From Saccharothrix sp. NRRL B-16348 (GTDB lineage Bacteria > Actinomycetota > Actinomycetes > Mycobacteriales > Pseudonocardiaceae): a stretch of DNA of 50,536 bases. Under the pieces are notes generated by a model, which made no database searches, was not told the DNA's origin, and saw only the letters and a list, made by a program, of their open reading frames with translations. This document shows, piece after piece, positions 1 to 9,695 of this stretch (position 1 is its first letter; each line of letters opens with the position of its first letter). The translations under genes and the position numbers were made by a program. The DNA is taken from NCBI RefSeq assembly GCF_001280085.1, contig NZ_LGED01000255.1:1-50536 (forward strand). The letters run 5' to 3'.

Positions 1-180
1 CCACTCCCAGTCGGTGAACTCCTTGAACGGCTTCCGCTCGAGGTCGGAAGCCAGGAAATCCTCCACCGCGGCGATCAACGCGGGGTTGCGCTTCAGCGGT
101 TCCTCCTTCTCCCCGCTGCACGCGACGCACAACGACGCCATTAGCGCCAGCAGCATGGTCAATCGCAGTGTGAGCCTCAC
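1..180 (-). CDS. Putative lipoprotein, 3' end beyond window
   Basis: The GTG start at 180 is preceded by GGAGAGGGACGC, a good ribosome binding site. The first 60 residues have a basic start (VRLTLRL), a hydrophobic stretch and a Cys in LCVAC followed by SGEKEE. This is a plausible lipobox, although the -3 residue is Cys rather than Leu. The remainder (RNPALIAAVEDFLASDLERK) is charged and helical. The gene begins 12 bases after the stop of the upstream minus-strand gene and is probably co-transcribed with it. The function is not recognisable and the C-terminus lies outside the window. Confidence 0.6.
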   Translation of the reverse strand, partial: MRLTLRLTMLLALMASLCVACSGEKEEPLKRNPALIAAVEDFLASDLERKPFKEFTDWEW

Positions 181-192
181 GCGTCCCTCTCC

Positions 193-739
193 TCATCGGA
201 CAACCCAGTAGCCACCATCGGACAACGCGCACGGCAACGACTCGGGCGGACCACCCGGCAGGTCATACCCAGGCTCCTTGCTCTCGTCGCAAGTCTCAGC
301 AGGCCGGAACGGTACATCGTCGCTGTGTTCCAACTCGAATTTGTCGCCGATCCCCACCCGCATCCCTGAACTCACGGCCTGGTAGACCGCGTCGGCGAGA
401 TGGTCGGCGTCCATGTAGGTGGCGATGACGCGCCCCATCCGGTCGCTGTACAGCTCCATGGCCTCCTGGAGCGGCGTACCGCTGGACTTCATCTCATGGG
501 CAGTCGTGAAGTCGAAGGAGAACTCCCAGCCGAACCGCCGGGCGATCAACGCGATCCAGTAAGCATGGCGGAACACGTCCAGCTGCCCCGACCGAGGAGC
601 GCCCATCCCGACCGTCGGCGCCGTACCTGATCAGAACCGCTTCCTTCGTGATGTCGCCGACGCGGTCGATGAGGTGTTCCGCGAGTTGGACGGGAATCTT
701 GAGTGACTCCGTGTCCCACCCGGTGGCTTGAGTAGGCAT
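193..739 (-). pseudogene. DUF6973-like protein, frameshifted
   Basis: Two frames together make one recognisable protein. From an ATG at 739, frame A reads a helical stretch (PVQLAEHLIDRVGDITKEAV, then LIRYGADGRDG). From about 606 a second frame continues DVFRHAYWIALIARRFG, FDFTTAHEM and the helix around YMDADHLADAVYQ, ending at 193. The pattern FRHAYW followed by AHE is what I associate with DUF6973. The change of frame lies between about 600 and 630. If the downstream part is translated alone it begins at MGAPRSG (606). Biochemical function is unknown to me. The neighbouring toxin/immunity remnants suggest the whole stretch is decaying accessory DNA. Confidence 0.55.
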
Positions 740-891
740 TCCAGTCAAGCGCCGCCTGCGGCCAAGTCGAGCGACGTCGATAGGACCAGCCGCTTCCCTA
801 TCCTGCAGAATCCGCAGCCGGTCACGCAACAGGACTGCCGACACTTGATACCGGCACACCAGGACCAATATGTTCACTAGCGGTATTTGAC

Positions 892-1350
892 TCACGATGT
901 CGAACTTTCGGACCAAGGCAACAGCCGCGAGTCGATGACCGTCAGGACAACAGCATCCCTGGCGACGACAAATTCGCGACGGAAAGGCCAGCCTACTTCG
1001 CCGGCCTCTCGCCCCAGCAGGAAGCGGAGGAAGCTCAGAACTCCAGATGCAACAATGTACGCCGGAGTACCGACACTTTCCATCGAGTCGATGAAGAATA
1101 CTGCGTCGGCATCGATGCACTACCGACCGACGTCGAGCACATAGGTATTTCCATGACCATCTCCGGCGATTAGACAATTACACTGCACGAGCCAGTATTG
1201 TAGTTCACGTGGCAGGTCGAAGCCCAGGGAATCACGCAGCGCGATGAGTTGCGCCACGCCGGCACCCACCGGTCCGCCCTGCTCCGGAGGTTTCCACACT
1301 TGGTTCAGCAGGGTCAGAATTTCGGCCATAATCGAGTCCTGGCCACTCAT
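892..1350 (-). pseudogene. SMI1/KNR4 (SUKH) immunity-like protein with in-frame TAG
   Basis: Reading from ATG 1350 gives an N-terminal helix (MAEILTLLNQVW) and then LRDSLGFDLPRELQYWL, GDGHGNTYVLDVGR. This is the SUKH pattern in which a helical start leads to a W/Y-rich beta sheet. A TAG at 1120-1122 interrupts it. The same frame then continues CIDADAVFFIDSMESVGTP to a stop at 892, so readthrough would give one protein of about 152 residues. SUKH proteins are typical immunity partners of polymorphic nuclease toxins. The start ATG overlaps the TAA of the upstream HNH gene (TAATG), indicating translational coupling of toxin and immunity. Confidence 0.55.
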
Positions 1351-1762
1351 TACGGAAACACCATGTTGACACCATACCGCTTGCCCGCCGCAAGCGCCTG
1401 ACCGAGAATTTCAGCCGGCCGGGGCATCCGACCGCCCAGACCGACCTTCCACACCCGCCATGACTCCATCACAATCCCACAGGCCTGTTGCTTCATATCG
1501 ACCACGTTAGCAATGCGGTTGGGATTGCCCGGAAAGAGATGTGCCCACTCCACGGAACCCTGTGGTGCACCTCGAGTTTGTCCCAGATGGCGCGTCGGCC
1601 GCTGACGTTCTGCCAGATGTCGCGCGCTTCGGCGCGCAGTGCGTTCTTGACCTCCGCGGTGAGAGGAGTGGAAGCCATTCGGCCGACCCGGGGCGGGGTG
1701 TGACGGACGACGCCCGCGACCGCTGATACCACCTCGCCGCGCACATTGGGATCCCACAGCAT
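1350..1762 (-). pseudogene. HNH-type polymorphic toxin C-terminal domain, frameshifted
   Basis: From ATG 1762 one frame reads TPLTAEVKNALRAEARDIWQ then IWDKLEVHHRVP. The frame then breaks, and the next frame continues VEWAHLFPGNPNRIANVVDM and runs to the TAA at 1350. The joined string EVHHRVP(V)EWAHLFP...NPNRIANV is a classic HNH/EndoVII-like nuclease core (HH, then N, with the zinc/metal site). One missing G in a GG pair near 1548 explains the frame change. There is no secretion or repeat region upstream, so this is an orphan C-terminal toxin cassette. The gene overlaps the SUKH immunity start by one base. Confidence 0.6.
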
Positions 1763-1848
1763 CCACTCGACTCACCAACACCCGGCAACGACTTCTCATC
1801 GCCAGAGCCGGTCGTTCACGGCGCTTGCCGGCCGAGTGCTTCGCCGGT

Positions 1849-2205
1849 TCAGCCGATCGGCTTGAGGACGGTCAGCGGGACGTCGAACACGAAGGGTTCG
1901 CCGTGACGGTCGCTCAACCATCCTGTGCTGACCGTGGCGATGTCGTGGTGGACGTCGTCGATCGTGCAGGCGACGACGACAGGTCGCGGGTAGGTCGCAT
2001 CCGGGGTCAGGTCTGAGCCGTCATCGAAGTAGGAGACCTTGCCGACCAACTGGTACGGCCTTCCTCGGACATCGGTCAACTCCACCAGGATCAAGCCCGG
2101 CTGCGGTTCGTCGGTGAGCCAGCAGACGGCGGTGGCAGGGAGATGGCAGTCGTCGCCCTTGGCCGGCACCGGTTGCATGAGGATCACGTTACCGTTGGGG
2201 ACCAC
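1849..2205 (-). CDS. Hypothetical protein, 118 aa
   Basis: An intact ORF from GTG 2205 with a beta-rich sequence (GRPYQLVGKVSYFDDGS, PRPVVVACTIDDVHHDIAT, GEPFVFDVPLTVLK). There is no signal peptide or membrane segment. Third-position GC is coding-like. No strong Shine-Dalgarno is seen before the GTG, and an internal ATG exists a few codons in (ILMQPV). I do not recognise the family. It sits immediately beyond the toxin/immunity remnants, so an orphan immunity protein is possible but unproven. Confidence 0.5.
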   Translation of the reverse strand: MVPNGNVILMQPVPAKGDDCHLPATAVCWLTDEPQPGLILVELTDVRGRPYQLVGKVSYFDDGSDLTPDATYPRPVVVACTIDDVHHDIATVSTGWLSDRHGEPFVFDVPLTVLKPIG

Positions 2206-2346
2206 AACGCGTATGTACGTCGGCAGAAGCGAGCGTTGTCCGTGTGCGGCTTGCGCGGCTGGCGGCGAGGCCTGCCGACACGTCCCCTGGCCGGGGCCGG
2301 TCAGATCCCCCCTTCGACCACGCGGATGTGCATGCTCCGAAGCCGA

Positions 2347-3212
2347 TCAAACGCCGTTGGACGCCGCTTCCGGGCCGGTATTGGCCGCGGCAACAGCAGC
2401 CATGCGACGCAGTTCCGCCGCGACGTCCAGCATCGCTCGCCGAGCGTGTCTGTCGCAGGCCAGGAACGAAGCGAACCCGTGCACCAACCCCTCGCGGTGC
2501 AGGTGGGTCACCTGCACCGCGACGGCCCTCAGCTGGTCCGCGTACTCGATCCCCTCGTCCCGGAACGGGTCGAAACCCGCCGTGACCACGCAGGTCGGCG
2601 GCAGCCCGCGGCAATCGGGAGCGCGCAACGGCGAGGCGTACGGCTCGAACAGCCGCACGTGGTCCGGTGAGTAGCAGGACCGATACCAGTCGACCATGTC
2701 GCTGTCGAAGAAGTAACCGCGCCCGAAGAGCTGCCGTGACCGGTGTTCACTCATCCCGTCGACGGCCGGGTAGAGCATCAGGTTGAAGGCCGGCTTCGTC
2801 ACCGCGTCGTCGACACACCGCTGCGCCACGGCGGCAGAGAGCGCTCCGCCCGCGCTGTCGCCACCGACCCCGACCGCATCGCCGGCGCACCGGGCGGGCT
2901 GTACACCCGCGCCGGGACCGGGCCGTGCGCGCCGGCCACGACGGTATCGTGCACCTGCACGTCACGCCCGACACCGGCGAGCAGCACCGACGACACGATG
3001 TCGAAATCCCTGCGGACCACCACCAGGTCGGGCACCGCCTGGGGGTCGGCCCTCGGCACGAACCGCTCCAGCGTGATCAGCAACTGGGCCGTCGGGCTCA
3101 TCTGTGCCCCCTCGACCTCGACGGGCGCGCCGACGATCGCGCGAATCACCCAGTCGGGCATGCGCAACGCGGCCACTACCGCGCGGGTGGCCATGCGGAG
3201 GGCCAAACTCAC
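2347..3212 (-). pseudogene. HSL-type alpha/beta hydrolase with internal deletion
   Basis: The first frame (3212 down to about 2890) gives the lipase/esterase N-terminal segment, ending PVPARVYSPPGAP. The second frame (to 2347) resumes at GDAVGVGGDSAGGALS, the nucleophile elbow of the hormone-sensitive-lipase family. It continues through the conserved DPFRDEGIEYADQL and HGF regions that carry the catalytic Asp and His. About 75-80 residues expected between them are missing, including the HGGG oxyanion-hole motif, and the deletion is not a multiple of three. The gene is therefore dead as written. Start chosen at MSLALRMATRAV by analogy with related hydrolases. Confidence 0.7.
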
Positions 3213-3582
3213 CGATGACTTCCTTCAGCATCACTGGGAACGCTCAGCCCAGAAGTTGAACACGGGCAGCCAGGCCGACGCGACGCGACGTGCGGCAGCA
3301 CTCTGGTGTGGAACGCGTCGACGTCCTCGTCGCAGGGCATTCAGACCTTGTCAGCGCGGCCCCAGCCGCCGTCATAAGCCCGGCACCCGGTCACCGGTCA
3401 CGGAGCCAAGTGTGTCCTATCTGGACCTACAGTCAAGCTCCACATTCCATTTGGCGTTGTTGTGCGTCAACAGGCGACGAACGTTGAAGACCGGGATCTC
3501 AAGCAGGCCGACGAGAACCTGAAAGCGCCCGAGGATCTCGTCCAGGGCTCGACGGGGCGAACGCCGTGGTCACCATCGCCGC
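3213..3582. other. Intergenic, no gene seen
   Basis: No ORF in this stretch shows a recognisable domain or good coding signal on either strand. It separates the broken esterase from the 3' end of the GH97 gene and ends in the hairpin at 3583-3617. Confidence 0.4.
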
Positions 3583-3617
3583 CACCGGGGCCGTGGCCCT
3601 CGACCACGGCCCCGGTG
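3583..3617 (-). terminator. Hairpin terminator of the GH97 operon
   Basis: CACCGGGGCCGTGG, a 7-base loop and CCACGGCCCCGGTG form a perfect 14-bp stem, 35 bases beyond the GH97 stop. There is no long T-tract, as is common in high-GC actinobacteria. Confidence 0.7.
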
Positions 3618-3651
3618 ATGCACTGCTAAATGGCTGTCTCGTTCAACGGCA

Positions 3652-5919
3652 TCAGGAGACGGTGAACATCTGGTGGTCGGCGCCGTCGAACGGGCGTTGC
3701 TCCAACTGGTCGCCCTGGGCGTTGCCCGCGGTGAGGTAGAGGCCGCTGTGGCGGTTGAGGAGCCGGATGCGGCCGTTGCCCGCGTCTTCCGCCAGCCATT
3801 CGTCGTTGGTGGTCGCGTTGGCTTCGTACGGGTACTGGATGGCCTTCGCGCCCGCGTCGCGGGATCCCCACCGGATGACGACGTCCTTGCCGCTCGCCTG
3901 GTTGACGATCCGCGTGTAGCCGTCGCCGAGGGGCACGAACGCGAAGCGCTGGTTGGTGCCGCCGGTGCTGGGCCAGCGGATGATCTCGGCGTCGTCCGAG
4001 AGGCTTCGGCCCTTCACGTCGAGCACGTGGCTGCTGCCGGCGACGGTCACCGTGCGGTTCCCGGTCGGGACGACCGGGACCCTGGTCAGCCTCACCACGT
4101 GACCGCCGTTGGCGACCACCGGGATGCTCAGCGTGTCACCGGCCTGGATGACCTTGCCGGTGCGGGTCAGGCCGTCGGAGCCGTCGGTGGTGATCTCCGC
4201 GTGCCAGGTGCCCGAGCCGAGGAACGCGGTCGGGTAGCCGATGGTGGTGGCGCCGCCGCGCCTGAGCGCGCCGACGAACCACCGGTCGCCGTTGCGGCGC
4301 GCGATGACCCCTCCGGTGAGCGGGTCGCCCGAGACGTGCTTCGTCTCGTCCCACACGGTCGGCAGCATGCGCATCCACCGCTGCGCCTCGGGCCGCGCCT
4401 GGTAGTCCGGGATGCGGCTGCCCGGCAGCATGATGCCGCTTTCCAGGAGTACGCCGAGGGCGAGTTCGGCGGCGTCGCTGTTCGGGTTGCGCTGCTGGAA
4501 GCTCATCGGCGAGTAGTCGGCCGGGCCCAGTGCGCCGCGGGTGAACGGGAGCGCGGCCACGTGCCCGATGTCCCGGCCGCCGGGGTACTCCTCGCCCCGG
4601 ACGGCCTCGTTGGTCAGCACGTGCGGCCAGGTGCGGTGGACACCGACGGACAGGCGCGAGCCGTGCAGGTCGACCATCAGCCTGTACCGGGCGGTGTCGG
4701 CCAGGGCCGCGTCGTACCACTGCTGACGGGCCCGGGTCTCGGAACCCATGAAGTCCATCTTGACGCCGACGGCGCCCCACCCGGTGATCTTGGTGAACTC
4801 CGCGTCCCGCTCGGCGGCGGTGTCCAGGTCCTGCCAGTGGTACCAGAGCATGATCCGCACGCCGCGATCCCGGGCGTAGGTCACGAGCTCGGGGATGATC
4901 GCCTGGTTGGCCTTCCACCCGTCGTCCACGAGCAGGTAGGGCCAGCCCTGCGAGGAGGCGTAGTCGGCCCACTGCTTGAGCTTGGTCAGGTCGCGCTGGG
5001 TGTCGTGCATGCCGTCCAGCCACGGCCACGCGGCGACACCCGGCTTGATCCACGAGGTGTCGGAGATCTTCGACGGGGGCGCGACGTCGTCGACCAGCGT
5101 GGACTCCACGATCGTCGCCGTGCTGCCGATGACGGCGGTGCGCCACGCCGTGGTGAACGCGCCGGATCGCACGATCTGGGCGTCGGCCAGCGCGACGGTG
5201 AACCGGCCGGTGCCCTGGGTGTGGGTGAACCAGCCACCCGAATAGCCGCCGTCGACGCCGGACTCGGCGAGCAGCACCCGCGCGCCGTTGGTCTGCTGGG
5301 CGAACATGCCCATGTCGTAGGAGCCCGTCGGGACGTCGGCGACCGCGGAGGTCACATAGCCCCTCTCGTGATCGGCGCTGAACACCTGCCGGGACAGCTG
5401 GGCGTCGGTCGGCAGTTCGAACGACGTCGCCTCTCTCAGCACCGTCGCACCCGACGGCAGTTCGTAGCGCAGCGCCATGCCATCCGCGGACGTGCGGACG
5501 TGCACGGTCATCCGCGCGGAGCCCTTCGCGAACACCAGTCTCGTCTCGGTCGCGGACCGCGTCCGGACCCGGGACTTGCCCGCCGTGACCTCGTAGGTGT
5601 ACGAGACGGGGGCATCCGTGCGACCGACGAACTCCAGTCCGGTGGTGAAGTCGACCTGGCTGGTGACCAGCCCGATCGGGGCGGGTGTCAGGGCTTGGCG
5701 GCAGTTCCAGGTCGCGCCGAGCGAGAGGGCGCCGTTCGCGTCCATCGCCACGGTGGCGCGCACGCCGTCACAGCCGGTCTGGGCAACACCGGGCTGGACC
5801 GAGGTCCAGCTCCCCGGCGCGGCGGCGGATGCGGGCACCGCAGTGACCGAGCCCATGCCGGCGAGCACGGCGACGGCCGTGCCGGCGACTCGAATCCCGC
5901 TTAATCGGAGGAGTTTCAT
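3652..5919 (-). CDS. Secreted GH97 glycosidase with C-terminal ricin-type domain
   Basis: 755 residues from ATG 5919, preceded by GGAAGGACAC. An upstream in-frame extension is ignored because the signal peptide begins at MKLLRLSGIRVAG and ends near ASAAAPG. The GH97 N-terminal beta-sandwich is followed by the (beta/alpha)8 core: LLVDDGWK, MLWYHWQDL, GVKMDFMGS and TNEAVRGEEYPGG. The Asp in KMDFM fits the retaining alpha-galactosidase-like branch rather than the inverting SusB branch (family knowledge; substrate not proven). The last 130 residues are a beta-trefoil (GNRTVTVAG, DVKGRSL, QRFAFVPLGDGYTRIVN). It is the third gene of the GH43-GH29-GH97 operon, and terminates at the hairpin 3583-3617. 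Confidence 0.85.
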   Translation of the reverse strand: MKLLRLSGIRVAGTAVAVLAGMGSVTAVPASAAAPGSWTSVQPGVAQTGCDGVRATVAMDANGALSLGATWNCRQALTPAPIGLVTSQVDFTTGLEFVGRTDAPVSYTYEVTAGKSRVRTRSATETRLVFAKGSARMTVHVRTSADGMALRYELPSGATVLREATSFELPTDAQLSRQVFSADHERGYVTSAVADVPTGSYDMGMFAQQTNGARVLLAESGVDGGYSGGWFTHTQGTGRFTVALADAQIVRSGAFTTAWRTAVIGSTATIVESTLVDDVAPPSKISDTSWIKPGVAAWPWLDGMHDTQRDLTKLKQWADYASSQGWPYLLVDDGWKANQAIIPELVTYARDRGVRIMLWYHWQDLDTAAERDAEFTKITGWGAVGVKMDFMGSETRARQQWYDAALADTARYRLMVDLHGSRLSVGVHRTWPHVLTNEAVRGEEYPGGRDIGHVAALPFTRGALGPADYSPMSFQQRNPNSDAAELALGVLLESGIMLPGSRIPDYQARPEAQRWMRMLPTVWDETKHVSGDPLTGGVIARRNGDRWFVGALRRGGATTIGYPTAFLGSGTWHAEITTDGSDGLTRTGKVIQAGDTLSIPVVANGGHVVRLTRVPVVPTGNRTVTVAGSSHVLDVKGRSLSDDAEIIRWPSTGGTNQRFAFVPLGDGYTRIVNQASGKDVVIRWGSRDAGAKAIQYPYEANATTNDEWLAEDAGNGRIRLLNRHSGLYLTAGNAQGDQLEQRPFDGADHQMFTVS

Positions 5920-5991
5920 GTGTCCTTCCGGGTGGTTGCAGGAGAGGTTGTGCACAACTGGGTGAAGGCCGATCGACAACGGACCGGTCCG

Positions 5992-7920
5992 TCAGGATCG
6001 GATCAGCTGCCAGTGCTGGTGGCCGGCGCCGTTGTGGTCCCACTGGTCCAGGACCGTGCCGTCCGCGGTGGACCCGCCGGGCACCTCGAGCACCCGCTGG
6101 CTGAGCCGGTTGGTGAGGGTGAAGTAGCCGCCACCGACCGGTGTGACGGCCCAGTGCTGCTGGTGGACGTTCGCGTCGCCCCAGATGTTCATGGTGCCGC
6201 CGTTGACCCGGGACAGGCCACCGACCTCCAGCAGCTTGCCGCTGTTCTGGTCGCGGATCTTGAAGTACCCGTCGCCGGTGGAGATGAAGGTCCACTTCTG
6301 GCACGCGTGGTTCAGCCACGGCCACTGCTGCACCGGGGTGTTGTTCGCCGTGCCGAAGTCCCGCACGTCGAGCACCTTGCCGCTGGTGCGGGACTGGATG
6401 CGGTAGACCGTGTTGGCCGGCGGGAAGCGCGAGACCAGTTGCGGGCGAACGCTCCGGCCCCCGACGTGCACTCCGTTGACGTTGACGTAGCCGCCGGTGG
6501 CGGCCGTGACGGTGATGCGCACGAAGCCCACGTCCCGGTTGGTCCACTCGGCGAGCTTGAGCCGCGGGTTCGCGGCCCAGTTCACGGTGGCCACCGTGGT
6601 GAAGGCGACGCCGTCGGTGCTGGTGGCGATGGTGGCCGCGGTGATGTCGCCGTCGGTGGCGTTGGTGCGGTTCCACTGCTTGGGCAGGTATTCGAGCGTG
6701 GAGACGTTGCTCCACACCCCGCCGAGGTCGATCGTGATCGTCTGCGGCAGCGTGCGCGCCCCGCCCCAGGTCGACCAGCAGGTCTCGACGTCGCGGTCGC
6801 TGCGGTTGTCGATCGCGTGGTAGGCGAACTCGCCGGGGTTGTAGGACGACGCGTAGGCCGCCACCGCGTTGACCGGCCACTCGACCCGCAGCGGCTGGGC
6901 CGGCAGCGGCGGACGCGAGGTGTTCGGGCTCCAGGCCGCGCCGACCTCCGCGAGCCGGTTGACGATGTTGGTGTCGAGCCTGCCGTCGCGGTTGGGCGGG
7001 CAGTTCAACAGGTACGAGGTGTACTTGGGCTCCAGGTCCCCGAGGTCGGCCAGGATGGCGTCACGGCTGCGCGGCGCCTCGGTGGCCGTGTGCGGGTGCC
7101 AGAACCAGCCGCGACTGATCGTCTCGCCCTGCATGCCCGCGAACGTGTTCCCCTCCGGGGCCCGGATGCCCAGCGGGGCCTCGAAGTAGATCGCGTCGCC
7201 CAGCCAGGGCTGCGCCAGGCCGCCGTGGTCGACCATCACGCAGTCCGGTTGCAGCGACTTCACCAGGTTGCGGACCTCCTGGTAGGAAATCTGCTGCTGG
7301 CCCATCTGCCAGGCGTAGCCGTCGGTGACGAACAGGTCGATCGTGCCGTAGTTCGTCAGCAGCTCGCGGATCTGGCCCAGCACCACGGTCATGTCGCGCG
7401 GCTCGATGGACTGGTTCGGGTCGCCGACGTGACCGCCGTACGCCTCGATCGTGTGCGTGCGGTCCCAGATCGAGTAGTACAGCCCGACCCGCAGACCCCG
7501 GGCGCGGAACGCGTCGACGTACTGGCGCACGACATCCTGCTTGTAGCCCGAGTAAGCCACGTTCTGGGTGCCGAACGCCGTGGGCCACAGGGAGAAGCCG
7601 TCGTGGTGCTTGGTGGTGAGCACGCCGTAGCTCATCTTCGCGGCGGCAGCGGCTGCCGCCCACTGCGCGCAGTCCACCGAGGGCGGCGCGAACCTCGACG
7701 GGCTCTGCCCGCCCGCCGCCCACTCCTCGTCGGTGAACGTGCCGAGGTTGAAGTGGTTGAACATGCCGAACCGGAGGTCGACCAGGCTCGACAGGTCGGT
7801 CTGGGTGTCCGCCGCGAAAGCCAGCGGCGAACGCCCCATCAGCCCCGGCACCGCGACCGCGGTCGCCGCGATGCCGGTGGCCGCCAGGAAACCCCGGCGA
7901 GATAGTCCTGATGTCGTCAT
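5992..7920 (-). CDS. Tat-secreted GH29 alpha-L-fucosidase, discoidin and ricin domains
   Basis: 642 residues from ATG 7920, with GGGAGTGTCG upstream. The start is fixed by the twin-arginine signal SRRGFLAATG at residues 7-16. The GH29 barrel follows: LRFGMFNHFNLGTF, YGVLTTKHHDGFSLW, LRVGLYYSIWD, and LFVTDGYAW, in which Asp200 is the likely nucleophile. A discoidin-like (F5/8, CBM32) region lies around residues 370-500 and a ricin-type trefoil closes the protein (TSGKVLDVRDFG, QKWTFISTGDGY). It would release alpha-L-fucose, or a related sugar, from plant or glycoprotein glycans outside the cell. It is 72 bases upstream of GH97 in the same operon. Confidence 0.88.
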   Translation of the reverse strand: MTTSGLSRRGFLAATGIAATAVAVPGLMGRSPLAFAADTQTDLSSLVDLRFGMFNHFNLGTFTDEEWAAGGQSPSRFAPPSVDCAQWAAAAAAAKMSYGVLTTKHHDGFSLWPTAFGTQNVAYSGYKQDVVRQYVDAFRARGLRVGLYYSIWDRTHTIEAYGGHVGDPNQSIEPRDMTVVLGQIRELLTNYGTIDLFVTDGYAWQMGQQQISYQEVRNLVKSLQPDCVMVDHGGLAQPWLGDAIYFEAPLGIRAPEGNTFAGMQGETISRGWFWHPHTATEAPRSRDAILADLGDLEPKYTSYLLNCPPNRDGRLDTNIVNRLAEVGAAWSPNTSRPPLPAQPLRVEWPVNAVAAYASSYNPGEFAYHAIDNRSDRDVETCWSTWGGARTLPQTITIDLGGVWSNVSTLEYLPKQWNRTNATDGDITAATIATSTDGVAFTTVATVNWAANPRLKLAEWTNRDVGFVRITVTAATGGYVNVNGVHVGGRSVRPQLVSRFPPANTVYRIQSRTSGKVLDVRDFGTANNTPVQQWPWLNHACQKWTFISTGDGYFKIRDQNSGKLLEVGGLSRVNGGTMNIWGDANVHQQHWAVTPVGGGYFTLTNRLSQRVLEVPGGSTADGTVLDQWDHNGAGHQHWQLIRS

Positions 7921-8053
7921 CGACACTCCCGTCCCGACGCCGCCACAGTGCGACATCGTCCAGTCGACGCCAAGCGTTGTCGCCGGCATCGCGCCTGATT
8001 CGATCCTGTTCGGACAGTTCCGATCGCCCATGCTCTCCCGGCTGTGCAGCCGG

Positions 8054-8170
8054 TCAGCCGGTCAGGCGGAAGGTGGCGTCGTTGCGGGCCGTCGTGGTGG
8101 TGATCGGGTCGAGCTTCAACTGGTAGGCGTAGTGCCGGACCGCGCCGATCCGCGACAGCGTTCGTCGCAC
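8054..8170 (-). pseudogene. AbfB/CBM42-like fragment, 38 codons
   Basis: Seventeen bases after the GH43 stop, a GTG at 8170 preceded by GGAGGAGG opens a 38-codon frame: VRHYAYQLKLDP, TTTARNDATFRLTG. The pattern RH..Y..L...T....DATF is that of one blade of the AbfB arabinose-binding trefoil, also present at the N-terminus of the neighbouring GH43. It is too short to be a domain. It is most likely the 3' remnant of a deleted arabinofuranosidase or duplicated module, although its strong ribosome binding site means it may still be translated. Confidence 0.45.
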
Positions 8171-8186
8171 GGTGTTCCTCCTCCGG

Positions 8187-9584
8187 TCAGAGGGTGGGGA
8201 CGATCGGGGCGATGGTGCCGTCGACGTTGAGCGTCATGCGGTCGACGGTGACCTCGCGGTTGGTGCCGTCCCCACCGGGCACGGCGAACCGGTGGTAGGC
8301 GATGTGCCAGGTGTCGGTGCCGGGCGCCTGGACCACCGAGTGGTGGCCGGTGCCCTTGATGCCGAGCTCCAGCCGCTTCTGGAGCACGACACCGCGCTTG
8401 GTCCACGGTCCGAGCGGTGACGGGCCGGTGGCGTAGGCGACCTGGTAGTTCTCGTCGCGGGTGTCGTTCTCCGACCACATGAAGTAGTACGTGCCGTTGC
8501 GCTTGAACACGAACGAACCCTCGTTGTAGCCGGTCGGCGTGATCGCGCGCACCCGCGCCGGGTCGAACGAGGTCATGTCGCCGTTCAGCGGCACCACGTT
8601 GGCGGTGCCCTGGCCCTAGTACAGGTACGACTGGCCGTCATCGTCGGTGAACACCATCGGGTCGATGGCCTGCCCCGGGTACGCGCCCGCCCGGACCAGC
8701 GGCTTGCCCAGGGCGTCGTGGAACGGGCCGGTGGGCGAGTCGGACACGGCGACGCCGAGTTGCTTCCTCGTGTCACCGGAGGCCGAGCCGCCGCTGAAGT
8801 ACAGGTAGTAACGCCCGTTCTTGGCGACGACCGCCGGGGCCCACGCCGAGTTGTCCGCCCACGACACGTCCGGCCCGTGGTCCAGGATCACGCCGTGGTC
8901 GGTCCAGTTGACCAGGTCGGTCGAGGAGAACGCCTTGTAGTAAGTACCGGACCAGCTCGCGTAGCCGTCCGTCGTGGGGTACAGGTAGTACCGGCCGTTG
9001 AAATTGGTGATGTGCGGATCGGCGAACAGGCCGGGGATGACCGGTCCCTTGGTGGTCTTCGGGGTCCACGGCGCGGTCAGCTTGAACGAGCTGTCGGCGT
9101 GGAACCGCGCGGTGTCCTCGTACGTCTCCACCCACAGCTCGAAGTTCTTGTGCCGCAGCCGCCGGTCCGGGAAGTTGAACGACACCAGCGACACCGAGCC
9201 CGCCACCGAACCGGCGACGGCGCAGAACGTCGCGTCACCGCGGAACGTCGGCGTGCCCGTGTTGGCCTCCAGGCGCACGCGCCGGTCGTAGTGCCGCAGG
9301 AACATCCCGTTGGCCGCCTGGAACGAGTAGCACGACGACGACGCCAACCCGTTGACCACGGTGAACGTGGCGTCCGACTTGGTCAGCGCCGAACTGCCGG
9401 ACGTCACCGCGTCGAGCCGACCCAGGTAGTCGGCGTGCCGGACGAACCGACCCGGGTAGTTCACCGACTCCAGCGACCGCGCCCCGGTGGGCAACGTGTC
9501 CGCGGCCGCCGGGATGACGGGCAGGGCGAGGGTCGAGGCGACGACGAGGGACGAGACGGCGAGAGCGCGTACTCGTCGGTTCAT
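8187..9584 (-). pseudogene. Secreted AbfB-GH43 glycosidase with in-frame TAG at conserved Trp
   Basis: From ATG 9584: signal peptide (MNRRVRALAVSSLVVAS to PAAADT), an AbfB-type trefoil at about residues 35-170 (GRFVRHADYLGRLDA, KSDATFTVV, RGDATFCAV), then a GH43 five-bladed propeller. The catalytic triad of the family is readable: Asp189 in LFADPHI, Asp308 in QAIDPMVF and Glu355 in YNEGSFV. A TAG at 8616-8618 (codon 323) lies in the motif GQSYLY-stop-GQGTANV. GH43 proteins have YLYWG there, so TGG has become TAG. Beyond it the frame is open and conserved to the stop at 8187. Without readthrough the product lacks the catalytic Glu. It is first gene of the glycosidase operon. Confidence 0.8.
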
Positions 9585-9695
9585 GGAGTGCTCCGATCTG
9601 CGGTGAGCGGGGCGGTGGAGCGTGCCGGTGCTTCACCACCGGCTGCGCGGTCATCTGCGGGCGACGGCGTAGCTCGCGTCCGCAGAGGCACAAAA

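Noticed and set aside
3673..5904. 743-codon plus-strand open frame opposite the GH97 gene
   Set aside because: Arg/Gly/Val/Asp-rich shadow caused by high GC; the minus strand has a full GH97 with signal peptide.
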